Shown here piece after piece: positions 46,429 to 55,874 of a stretch of 64,000 bases of DNA. Source of the stretch: Aquarana catesbeiana. Lineage: Eukaryota; Chordata; Amphibia; Anura; Ranidae. Each line of letters opens with the position of its first letter. The stretch's first letter is position 1. The DNA is taken from assembly GCF_042186555.1 (NCBI RefSeq), contig NC_133328.1, positions 336,344,539 through 336,408,538 of the forward strand, read 5' to 3'. The notes under the pieces are model-generated. The model did no database searches and was not told the DNA's origin. It worked only from the letters and a program-made list of their open reading frames with translations. The translations under genes and the position numbers were made by a program.

Positions 46429-49020
46429 CAATGAATAAGCTACCAGACACAAATAGTCCTGTGGTTGGGATATAAGAAAGACATTTTAGGGCCTCTGTGA
46501 AAAAGTGGCACAATTTTGTTTACTATAAAAAAGACATAACATTAGCACTTACACTTTAACTTCCCTTTGCATGCAAATGCATTGTGCTAGTTTGAGTTAT
46601 GGTAATTTACACCATTTTATATGATTTAAAGGAACAGCGCACTATTTTTGTATTAGTAGTACAAAATTGTTTACTGTAGTAAAAACACTATATGCATTTT
46701 TTTCACTGATGGCAAAATCAGTGGGACAAATTTATCTAGTACTAGTGAAATAAAAGTAACAACTTTTTTTATTTTGTGGCTAGAACATGGGACACATGTT
46801 TGTATAGTGCTGCTGGGTGTGAAAATGGCACAGACAGGTCTTGTGCCAGTGAAATAAAAGTGACAAATAAAACTGATGTATTAACTATAGAGCTAAAAAT
46901 GATTTACTGTTGTTAACAATTTTTTTCTATTTGATGTTTCCTGACAGCCATGGACTAAACAGGGGCCAGCTCCAAAAATTTAGGAGCCAACAGCAATGCA
47001 ACTATGATCTCACCTAACCCCTGTAGGTAAAAGGGCCAGTCATTACATTTAAAGTGATTTATGTTATTCCTATTGCTATCCCATTTACCAGAACCTGTGC
47101 ATAGAGACAGTTGCAAGGCTTTGTTTTTCCCTTTCATGTTACAGCTCTTCTGCAATTCCTAGATAACAGCTGTTAAAACTCATTTTTACCTTCCAAAGTC
47201 TATCTTTGGTTAGTCTACTTGAATGTAATTACAACATCCATGCTTTCCAGATAGGCTAGAATTATTTTTTCCTATTACATGAGGTCAGCTAATAGACAAA
47301 ATATGAATGTTCTAACTCTTCCTCAACCTCCTATTAAAAATTATTTGAATTACCATTGTATGCGTGGTTGAGAGATGCGTATTACATCCTATCATGGTCA
47401 CAACATTGTCACTGAGACAGGAAGCAAAGCAACATTTTCTAAATTGAGAAACAGACAAGAAATAACTGACAAGAATTTACTCATGCCTTATTCTCCTCAG
47501 AACTAAAGATGTAGCTGTAGGTTTGCTTTAAATTTTAGACCACATGTTTCCATTTTATTTTAACACACTATGAAATGTAAAACACTTGTGATACAAAGCA
47601 TCATAAAAAATTTTGGTTACTGTCTTCTACAGCAGCACAGGTGTAAGTAATGGTCATACTTTTAGTACAGATTTGCTTTAATGACACTGCCTAATGATGC
47701 ACTATATGTATTAGTGGAAGGAACTGGAATAATTGTGAGTTCCATTGCACAGTGTGAAATGAAGGTTGTACTATACAGCTTGATAGCTCTGGTTAAGTTT
47801 CCTTTTTACACCAAATAGCCTTTAAAAGCATCTTGTGCAAAATCCAGGCCAAGAGCTCCACAACAATAGTTAGGGGTTTGTACATTTCCCCTTATCAGAG
47901 CTTGAAAAGTTGTTTGGAATGAAAAAATGACAGACACTGAGACGTTTGGATTCTCTCGCCCACTCTTGTTGTGCAATTCAGTCAAAACCATTCCTTTTAC
48001 TGTGAAGTTAAAATTGCCAAGAGTTGCTCTTTGGCAGATGTATTTATACCATGTAGAGAACACATACATGGTTGGTCAGCAATGTTTACAGATATTAGCA
48101 GTTTTGACAGCATGACTGATTTGGGACAGAGAGCCAAGTATGGTATGCTACACTATAGATAAACAACAAACAAGTGCATGATAACCTTCAACAAATGTTG
48201 CCAGATGGTTATGTCATACGATATTCTTGCCTTGCTTATTTTAGCTATCTCAAAATGTCTTGGAAAGCGCATGACACAAGAGGGAACCCAGGTTATGCCA
48301 TATTTTATTTGATAACCGGACTGATATCTTTATCTAGCTCTAGTGTCTGGAGTATCCCCCAGTATTTTTAGTCATTTTAACTCAGTGACCTTAATCCAAT
48401 TACCATGAAATGTGTCAAAGCAGAGGCTAATTCTCCAAGAAAATATGGAAGGTTATAAAGTTTGCGAAATCATCCAGGTCTAAGTAGATATGTGTCAAAG
48501 CAGAGGCCAATTGCCCAAGAACAAAATGAAAGGTTTGCAAGTTTGTACAGCCACTCACTTTTAACTATATCCAGTTACCAGTATGCTATGAAGTTTGGCA
48601 CATACAGTATATTAATTGACGAGGTTCCACGGCTAAAGGTACAAATTGCTGTTAAAGAATAAGTTCATCTTCGGGAACACAGAGCCCTGTGAATCAATGA
48701 ACTACAAGTACTAACAGCGCTTGCTGAATCAATGAACTACCAGGGCGCTGTTGAGCACTTGAGTAGTTTGTTGAGTCTTCCTGTCTTTGTGAAAATGCCT
48801 GCCCAGCTTATACTCACAGTCTGTAGGGGTCCTGCATGGCACTCATGAACTGCTGATCGCAGATGCAATGCTTCCCAGTCTCCTACAAAAAATAGTAAAG
48901 GCATATTTGTTTACCTGTGCATTTTTTTTAAACTGCTTGGACTCAGCCGCTGTAGTTATATTCTGGCAGGTTGGCTCCCCTGGGCAAGCTGTTCTAGCTG
49001 TACATCGACCGCTCTAAATA
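46429..49020. other. Non-coding stretch, no gene seen
   Basis: The first ~450 bp continue the repeat that hosts the hAT element. A tandem duplication of about 80 bp (ATGTGTCAAAGCAGAGG at 48,411 and 48,491) is visible. No domains or RNA genes were recognised. Confidence 0.5.
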
Positions 49021-49549
49021 CACTAGGGGGCACGCGCTTAACAACAGAGCTGATGCACGTGCCCGGCGGTCACGATGTCTGCCGGGCACCCATGATCGCT
49101 CCTGAGAGAGACAGAAAGGAGGCCTGTTAATGTAAATAAAAAGATCTCCGTTCTGTCAGGGGTGAGGAGACTGATCTGTTGCTGCTACTGCTTAGGAACA
49201 GCGATCTGTCTCCTCCCCCAGGCGTTCCTATCCCCCACAGTTATAAAGACTAGCTAGAATGCACATTTAACCTCTTGATCGCCCCTAGTGTTAACCCTTT
49301 CCCTTCCAGTGACAGTTATATAGTAATCAGTGGCTATTTTTAGCACTGATCGCTGTATAAGTGTCAATGGTCCCAAAAAAGTGTCAAAAGTGTCCGATCT
49401 GTCTACCGCAATGTTGTAGTCCTGATAAAAATCGCTGCTCACCGCCATTACTAGTAAAAAAAAACTAATAATACAAATGCCATAAATCTATCCCCTATAT
49501 TGTAGATGCTATAACTTTTGCGCAAACCAATCAATATTTACTTATTGTG
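49021..49549. mobile_element. piggyBac-like MITE, copy 3 (truncated by L1)
   Basis: GTTAACCCTTTCCCTTCCAG, TTTTAGCACTGATCGCTGTA and TTTTGCGCAAACCAATCAAT match the interiors of 17,663-18,777 and 23,701-24,601. The sequence stops where the L1 tail begins; the remainder may lie beyond the provirus, outside the window. Confidence 0.65.
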
Positions 49550-50399
49550 ATTTTTTTTTTTTCAATTTTAAAAAATTTATTAAATGAATAAAAGTATTGT
49601 AACAAATGTTTTTCCTCACAGGGGAATCAAAAGAATGTATAACAGTATACATGGAAACAGCATATAATAAAAAAAAACAACTTAAAGGTAATAAACATCT
49701 CTAAGGCAGTTCTGTAGCTAGGGCAAAGGATAAATCTGAGGGAGTCAAGAATGTTATAGGGGCGTGGTGCACCTGGATAAAATAAATGAATAAACCACCA
49801 TCAGCCTTGACGTCCCAACACCCCATATGGGATCAGACTGTGTCAGGGCTTCAAGGACTCTGGTCTTCGGGTGTTGAGCAGGTCGAGGTGCATTCATGGG
49901 TAATGTTGTAAGACCTAAAGACTCCCTTTGGAAACTAGGAGTAGAATCGCCTTCAGGAACAAACATGGATCTGTTCCAAAGATCTCTGTACACACACAAC
50001 ATGGTTGACAAAAAATATATTACTCTGAGGGATAACCATTCAGTTGTAAAGGAAAGAGAGATCTTTGTTACAAACTCATCCCCTCAACAGACCATCAGGT
50101 GCTGGTGGGAAAAGTGGATACAGAGATGGAGATAAAAGAGAGAGAGAAAGATAGATTAAGGTAGAGAGGAGAGGGGGGTCTACGAGAAGTGGAGGGGGAG
50201 GGTCTCTGCTTCAAGGAGAGCTGGAGTAGGAAATGAGGCTTCCATATGAAGAGTCTTCCAAAGTTATGAATGAGGCAGGGATTAAAGGGACACACCAATA
50301 TAACGGGCCCAGGGTTCCCATGTTCGTTTAAATTTTTCAATTTTATCAAGGATGATATTGAAGATTTTTTCTTGATACATGATCCAGGAAACTTTCTGT

Positions 50400-52140
50400 T
50401 TAGTTAAGTGGAAGGAGACCTTTGGGGACTTCCAGGCCCGAGCTATCGTTAGTTTAGCTCCAATGAGGATAAAGTGGATTAGAATTTGGTCAGATTTAGG
50501 GAGTTTGGGGATTTTTTGGTTTAAGAGGCCTATTGTCGGGTTTTAGGGGACTGCTTTGCCCGTGACTTTGCGAATTAGATTGAAAATGTTGTTCCAATAG
50601 CCTCTGGTCCTGGGGCACTTCCAAAATATATGGAGGAGGGATCCCAGGTGCCCACATTCCCTGAAACATAGGAGAGAGGACCATGGGTAAAATTTAGCTA
50701 GGCGAGTTGGGACCAGGTTCCATCAGGAAATGACCTTGAGGTCTGCTTCAGCTAGGAAGACGTTCAGGATCCCCTTGTAAGCGCAAGCGAATTGAGAGTG
50801 CCAGGTGACTAGATTCCATTCGAATCCGATGTCACACTCCCAACTCAGTATATATGTCGCTTTCTCCCGTGGTTCAGCTAAGGCTGAGTAAATAAAGCAG
50901 ATTCCCCCTCTCATGTGCATGGCCGAGGAGCTCCACTGTTCATAAGGGGTGATAGCAAGGGGGAGTGGTTCTTGGGAGGAGTATGAATGTAGAAAGTGGC
51001 TTATCTGGTGTAAGCGGAATTTTTCTGAAGGGGGCATTTCCAATTTTGAAGTACAGTGGATCATTTTGAGGGGGCCATTAGAGTTAAAAAAAGTGTCCTA
51101 TTCAATATAGACCCCTATCGAGCCACCACTGAAACGCCTTTATGTCCATCCCAAGTGAGAATAGGGGGTTGTTAAAGATGTGTGCTAGGGGGTGCCACTT
51201 GGATGTTATAGTGTTCAGTTTATGTAAAGAGTTACATAGTGCGAATGAGTGTGAAAGGGTAGGAGATAGGTTTGGAGGCCTAGATTGGGGGGGGGGCGCC
51301 AGAGAAGATAGTCAATCGTAAAGTTAGGTAAAGCTTGCCTTTCCATCTCTATCTATTCAGGTTTAGGACCTCTAGAGTAAATGGCTGATATTTGGCTAAG
51401 ATGTGCTGCCTGGTAGTACCACCAGAGATTGGGTAGTCCTAAACCTCCTTTTTTTCTGGGTCTGAAGAGGGTCTTTTTAGGAAGTCTGTGGTTTGATTTA
51501 CCCCAGGTAAATTGGATTATCGCTGATTGTAGATTATGGATATGAAGTTTGGGGACAGGTATAGGAAGAGATCGGAAGAGATATAATATCAGTGGGAGGA
51601 GGGTCATTTTAACGGCATTTATTCGCCCTAGCCAAGACAATTTATGTAGTGACCATTGCTCAAGATCAGACTTGAGCTTTCTTAACATGGGTGGGTAGTT
51701 ATATTTATATAATTGGTCTATATTGGGCGTTAAATGGACGCCTAGGTATGAAATGGAGGTCGTACTCCAGATAAAGGGGAAATGGTCCCGTAAGCTATCT
51801 ACCAAGGACGGAGGGGTAGAGATGTTGAGGGCAACAGATTTAGGCATAAATTTAGACACAAGTTTTGAAGGAGTTTTAGGACGTTAGGAGTGGAGATGAG
51901 AGGGGATGTGATGAAGAGGAGGACGTTTTCTGCGAAAAGAGCACATTTATGCATGAATGGCCACATTTGACACCATGAATGTCTGGGTGATTTCTAATGG
52001 CAATTGCCAAAGTCTCTATACCTATGGCAAAAAGGAGGGGGGATAGTGGACAACCTTGCCTCGTTCCTTTGGTAATGGGGAAGGGATCTGAGAGGTGTCC
52101 TTGGATTCTGATCTGGGCCTTGGGCCGCATTCATCGCTTG
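50400..52140 (-). pseudogene. L1 ORF2 reverse transcriptase remnant
   Basis: The frame 51,876-52,130 has TKGTRQGCPLSPLLFAIGIE followed by LAIAIR, an L1 RT block. The frame 51,353-51,859 continues with SYLGVHLTPNIDQLYKYNYP, LSWLGRINAVKMTLLPLILY and a KGGLGLPN motif of the thumb region. Around 50,500-50,700 a third frame resembles the C-terminal zinc-knuckle region (FRECGHLG). The endonuclease and FADD region are missing, and stops separate the frames. It is dead. Confidence 0.85.
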
Positions 52141-52479
52141 CCAAAATCGCCTCATCTGCCGGAAACCATCCCAAGAGATACTATTGTCCGCATCCACTTC
52201 TTCCACATAAAGGACAGATTCATGAGAGCTGCCAGAAACACTTCAGAATATCCACAGCAATACGCCAACTTCTCCTTCTACGATGATCTTTCTAAGTTCA
52301 CAATGCAGCAACGCAAGAATCTAGCAACCATCACAAAACCTCTAAGGAACCATCAGATCCCATACAAATGGGGCCACCCGGTGAAGCTCATCATCATGAA
52401 AGACAGCAAATCCTACACCATGAGATCTCTGGAAGAAGGCCTTACACTCCTCCGGCAATGGAATATCCTGGAAACATAG
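52130..52479 (+). pseudogene. L1 ORF1 (transposase_22 type) C-terminal part
   Basis: The plus frame reads LPETIPRDTIVRIHFFHIKD, then QYANFSFYDDLSKFTMQQRK, LRNHQIPYKWGHPVKLIIMK and SLEEGLTLLRQWNI. This is the RRM and C-terminal domain of L1 ORF1p, an RNA-binding chaperone. It is fused in the same frame to unrelated antisense ORF2 sequence upstream of about 52,130, so the true start is missing. Confidence 0.8.
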
Positions 52480-52711
52480 GAACAGCATCAACCTCGAGAG
52501 AACCGCTCACACTGCAATGCCAACTGGGAAGACTTGGACCCTCCGGACGACATGACCACCTGAATCATATAAGCATCGCAAAGCAACTCAGTGTGCCCTG
52601 GATTGCTTGAACAAGCTCAGTTCATTTGTTAAGCACCCCAGATATTTGACGCGGTTACCACCACGCAGGCAGAGTTCTGCGTTTCCTTCTTAAAAGTTCT
52701 GTTTTGAACCA

Positions 52712-53415
52712 CTGATCTCTGTGAGAGGGTAGGGGTCAACTGGTCAACTGGTCAAGTGTGCCCCCAAACCTTTTCCTTGAGCTCGAGCTAGACTCAGACA
52801 CCAAGAAGGCCTCTTCAATTGATTGGAAAATGAGTGATATGAACGACACCACACAATTATGTTGGATATCGATAATATGATCCTTTATATTTTTCTCACA
52901 TGTTATATATGACAACAATTCATTATACATCATTAGGGGCAAACCAAGGGGCGGTCCCTTAGCTTATCCAATCACAAGAGTACAAGTATCACAAGTTACA
53001 TGGTATATGGCATATACAAAAAGACAATGATATTTCTGCTAAATGACGTGCTTAAAAAGTACCTAACAAAAAAAAATACCCCAAATTTCCTTATCAAAAT
53101 ATATTTGTCTTAGCTTAATTCCGAGAAAAGGGTGTAATATAGAAATAACCTTTTAAGATACTTTCGATAAGGTGCCGTTTGGCATTAGGCCCAGACTTGC
53201 GGTGGGATGTTCTAACTTGTTCCCATACATATTGTGACCGCAAATCTTCTGTTTTTGCAGACAGCTCGCTCAATAAAATTTCCACTTAAACATTGTCAAA
53301 GCCTTGCATAAAAAAAGCGTTTCACCTATCTTGTATAATAAAAAAAAGTTCAGGCCTCTTATCAAAAATATATATAGTGAACCAAGTGAACGAAAGTGCA
53401 GCCATTTTCCTTACA
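52712..53415 (-). mobile_element. 3' LTR, 704 bp
   Basis: On the minus strand it starts TGTAAGG just after the polypurine tract and ends CCCTCTCA. The 202 bp next to its 3' end match 63,799-64,000 with three substitutions (about 98.5 per cent). A TATAAAG-type box lies on the minus strand near 52,882-52,888; a poly-A signal was not found. The minus-strand open frame at 52,736-52,942 recurs in both LTRs and is probably not a gene. Confidence 0.9.
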
Positions 53416-53417
53416 AT

Positions 53418-53426
53418 CCCTCCTTT
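53418..53426 (-). promoter_or_regulatory. Polypurine tract
   Basis: AAAGGAGGG on the minus strand, two nucleotides before the LTR TG. This is the expected primer site for plus-strand DNA synthesis. Confidence 0.8.
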
Positions 53427-53464
53427 GATCAGGGAGGATTTCATTCTCCCTGATCATTAATTCC

Positions 53465-55402
53465 CTAATGTTTGGAGTACCAGGTATGTTCTGTGTAGAA
53501 CATAGCCGTGGCTTCCTCTGGCTCAATGTAGAGGGGGTCAATGTAGAACATGGCCATAGTTTCCTTGAGCTCAGAGTCCGGTTTAATTTTTGCTGAAATG
53601 TCAGGGACTTTACTAGTAATATAAAATAGGAATTTGATAGTGGCATAAATGGCGATACCCAGGAGTACTATCATGATCAATATCATGCCTGCCTTTTTAA
53701 AGAAACCCATTACACTATCCCAAAATGATCCGAACCATCCCCCAATTCCTGAGAGTGGGTTCCAAGAGTCTCCCAGTCTCCTCATTTGTGTCTGCAACTT
53801 TGCTCTCTCCCCCTGGTGTCCTTTAATTATATCATAATAATCTGGTACCTCTAAATCTTCACTGGGTTTTGTTAAGTTGTTCATATATGTGCAACATAGG
53901 CTTTTATCCCCTGTCACATCACATAGTCCTGTCAGTACCATCATCATCCTCTCTTGACGCTGCTTGATTATTTCTTGTTCAAACGGGATTTTCCTCAATT
54001 CCTCATTGATGAAGCCCACATCAGCTGATGTTTTATTCATCCAGGAATCTACTAGTTCCCCAAACTCATCTACTTTTGTTAGTGCATTGTACATGCCTGC
54101 CCCTCCCATGGAAGCGAATACCTTGTCCCACCAGGTTGTGACCTCTCTTTTGTGCCTCCCAAACTCTAAATGACCATGGGCTGGTATCATCTCAACAGGG
54201 GAGTCCCCTGGAGTAGCACCCATGAAAGGAATCATTTCTACCAGGGTGCAGGAGGTCTTTCTATCGAGGGGGTATGGGATGGTAGTGTGGCACCAAAGAC
54301 CGCAGCACACCATCCATCCGTGGGGCATATGAGGGGCGGGTACATCCCCAGATGAATGTAGGTTGAACCTTAATCCCACTAGGCACATCCAGTCCCCTAT
54401 GGAGGGTGCCTCATCCTCCCGCTCCTCCATCCATGAACTATTCATATGTGTGCTGATAAGCCAAGATTCTGTGACCGAGCTATTCCCTTTCATACAATTT
54501 GAAATACTGTAGGAGGACATGTTCCCAATGCGTTCATCAGGGTCTGTTATGTTGTGTGCGAGAAGTCCCTCTATATCTAGTGTCCCATTGGCTATGAGCC
54601 CCAAATCCACCAGTGTAAAATTTACTACTGTGTCTCTGCAAAATCTACCGTTATACAAGTCTTTACCTGCTCCATTAAGAAAACAAAATTGTGGACTCCT
54701 TGTGTATCCTGTAAAGAGAAGGGGTTTACTATTGGTTGTGATGCTCTCAGGGGGAATGGGTTGAGTGATGTTTAGCAGCTGTTCTAGGGTCACTGGCCTT
54801 CCAACCATCGGAACTGAGTGTCGGCCAGTTCCCATATGGGAACAAACCCAGCATTCTGAGTAATTCTGCTTTCTTGCGAAAGCATGCATCATTATGAAAT
54901 GATGAGGAATTGAGTCTGGTACTGAATACGTTTCAGGATCTAGCTGTGCCCCATTATTAATAGTTCTAAAGTCTGGTCTTAGGAGTTCCCTTCTGGATTC
55001 TAGAAATTGGAATTCTGATTTGGGGGCCTTTTTCATACTAGTATCATTTAATGGTGCAAAGGGAGCGTAGTTTGATCTTTTATTTTGAAAATCTTGGCTG
55101 ATTCCTATATTTCTGAGTTTGGCCTTTTTAAACTTGGACACCAGGCTCTGACTTGGTTTATGATTGGGATTCAAACACCAAATCCTTTCTACTCCCTTAT
55201 ATTTGGCTGTAAAGACAATGGCTGCTATGTGACAATTCCCATCCCTCCTTTGAATATGATACCCCGTAATGGCTTGAGATTGGGCTTTGGACATCTGGCC
55301 AGCTATCTGAGTGCAGCAGGGATAAATAGAATTTCCCATAAAACCTCGCCGAGTACGGTTAGTATAATTAGAGGGGAGCTGAAAATTACAACTATTAGTC
55401 AT
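53465..55402 (-). CDS. env: Retroviral Env with N-terminal CC-chemokine-like domain
   Basis: A complete 645-codon frame. Residues about 20-95 look like a CC chemokine (C29-C30, C57, C76; see separate entry). SU follows, with CWVC at 184-187 and many NxS/T sites. A furin-type site RHKR is at 416-419, then TM with a coiled-coil-like stretch, C-X8-CC (LCDVTGDKSLCC), a membrane span about 570-592 and a ~50-residue tail. Env mediates receptor binding and fusion. The stretch after the cleavage site is not strongly hydrophobic, so the fusion peptide is unclear. The AUG used here is the first in frame, but a signal-like hydrophobic stretch of about 24 codons lies directly upstream (55,403-55,477), open back to 55,540 without AUG, so the natural start is probably by splicing from the gag AUG. 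Confidence 0.9.
   Translation of the reverse strand: MTNSCNFQLPSNYTNRTRRGFMGNSIYPCCTQIAGQMSKAQSQAITGYHIQRRDGNCHIAAIVFTAKYKGVERIWCLNPNHKPSQSLVSKFKKAKLRNIGISQDFQNKRSNYAPFAPLNDTSMKKAPKSEFQFLESRRELLRPDFRTINNGAQLDPETYSVPDSIPHHFIMMHAFARKQNYSECWVCSHMGTGRHSVPMVGRPVTLEQLLNITQPIPPESITTNSKPLLFTGYTRSPQFCFLNGAGKDLYNGRFCRDTVVNFTLVDLGLIANGTLDIEGLLAHNITDPDERIGNMSSYSISNCMKGNSSVTESWLISTHMNSSWMEEREDEAPSIGDWMCLVGLRFNLHSSGDVPAPHMPHGWMVCCGLWCHTTIPYPLDRKTSCTLVEMIPFMGATPGDSPVEMIPAHGHLEFGRHKREVTTWWDKVFASMGGAGMYNALTKVDEFGELVDSWMNKTSADVGFINEELRKIPFEQEIIKQRQERMMMVLTGLCDVTGDKSLCCTYMNNLTKPSEDLEVPDYYDIIKGHQGERAKLQTQMRRLGDSWNPLSGIGGWFGSFWDSVMGFFKKAGMILIMIVLLGIAIYATIKFLFYITSKVPDISAKIKPDSELKETMAMFYIDPLYIEPEEATAMFYTEHTWYSKH
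55118..55345 (-). other. CC-chemokine-like domain inside env
   Basis: Env residues 20-95. Adjacent cysteines C29-C30 are followed by C57 and C76, which fits the four-cysteine CC chemokine scaffold with slightly long loops. The segment HIQRRDGNCHIAAIVF contains the conserved pre-beta2 Cys and beta2 strand, then a basic 40s loop, WCLNP (fourth Cys followed by NP) and a C-terminal helix-like SQSLVSKFKKAK. CCT after the CC and the QR-DG-C pattern are most like CCL27/CCL28 chemokines, which act on CCR10 and CCR3. Known family facts: chemokines are secreted and bind GPCRs. Inference: captured host gene segment fused to SU; receptor targeting, decoy or agonist roles are all possible. Confidence 0.78.
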
Positions 55403-55529
55403 CCAACATACAAAGGTAGTTATCAGAGTAATCTTAAAAGTAACCAGGATGGCAAAGACTAAAATTATTTGAGTGGTACATTTCCAGAGCTGTTCAGGTG
55501 GGTCCTGGGAACCTGGACCTGAACATCTA

Positions 55530-55874
55530 CTACTCGAATGTCATTAGGTCTAAGGTCTCTGGGGCTCCTGAGTCCTCTAGGGAGGGTGCTGCAGGGGGTT
55601 TGCTTATGGTTTCTAGGGCTCCCAAGTCCTCCAGGGAGGGTGCTGCAGAGGGATTGCTTAAGATCTCTAGGGATTGGGGGGGGTAGGGGGGCCTTTGGGG
55701 GGGATTGGGGGGCTTTCGGGTGGAGATAGTAGAGGGCTTGGGCAGGGGTTTGAGTTCAATGTCTCTTTCTTTTGTGGTCCTTGGCTTGCTTCTAAGCTTG
55801 GTTTCTTTTTCTTTCGTGGTCCTTGGCTTGCTTCCAGGCTTGGTGCTTTCTTTATCCTTGATGTGTGGATCCAT
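55530..55874 (-). other. Pol-env junction ORF with tandem repeats
   Basis: A 114-codon frame (start codon 55,874) made of KPRTTKEKETKLRSKPRTTK-type repeats, a Pro-rich part and two PSLED-type repeats. It overlaps the C-terminal end of the integrase frame, which reads the same DNA repeats in another frame (PSLEASQGP). Both frames are open because the repeat units are multiples of three. It could be an accessory product of a spliced mRNA or simply repeat expansion at the pol 3' end. Confidence 0.3.

Larger units (their letters stand above)
49550..52700 (-). mobile_element. L1-type LINE with inverted 5' part
   Basis: From 49,550 to about 52,140 the minus strand carries an L1 3' region and ORF2 RT. 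From about 52,130 to 52,700 the plus strand carries the end of L1 ORF1 and what follows it. An inverted 5' segment joined to a direct 3' segment is the signature of twin-primed L1 insertion. The right end meets the 3' LTR of the provirus. Confidence 0.75.

Noticed and set aside
52736..52942. ORF in the LTR (also at 63,813-63,995)
   Set aside because: It is duplicated only because the LTR is duplicated; it overlaps the expected R/U5 region and has no recognisable domain. A superantigen-like LTR gene cannot be excluded but is unsupported.
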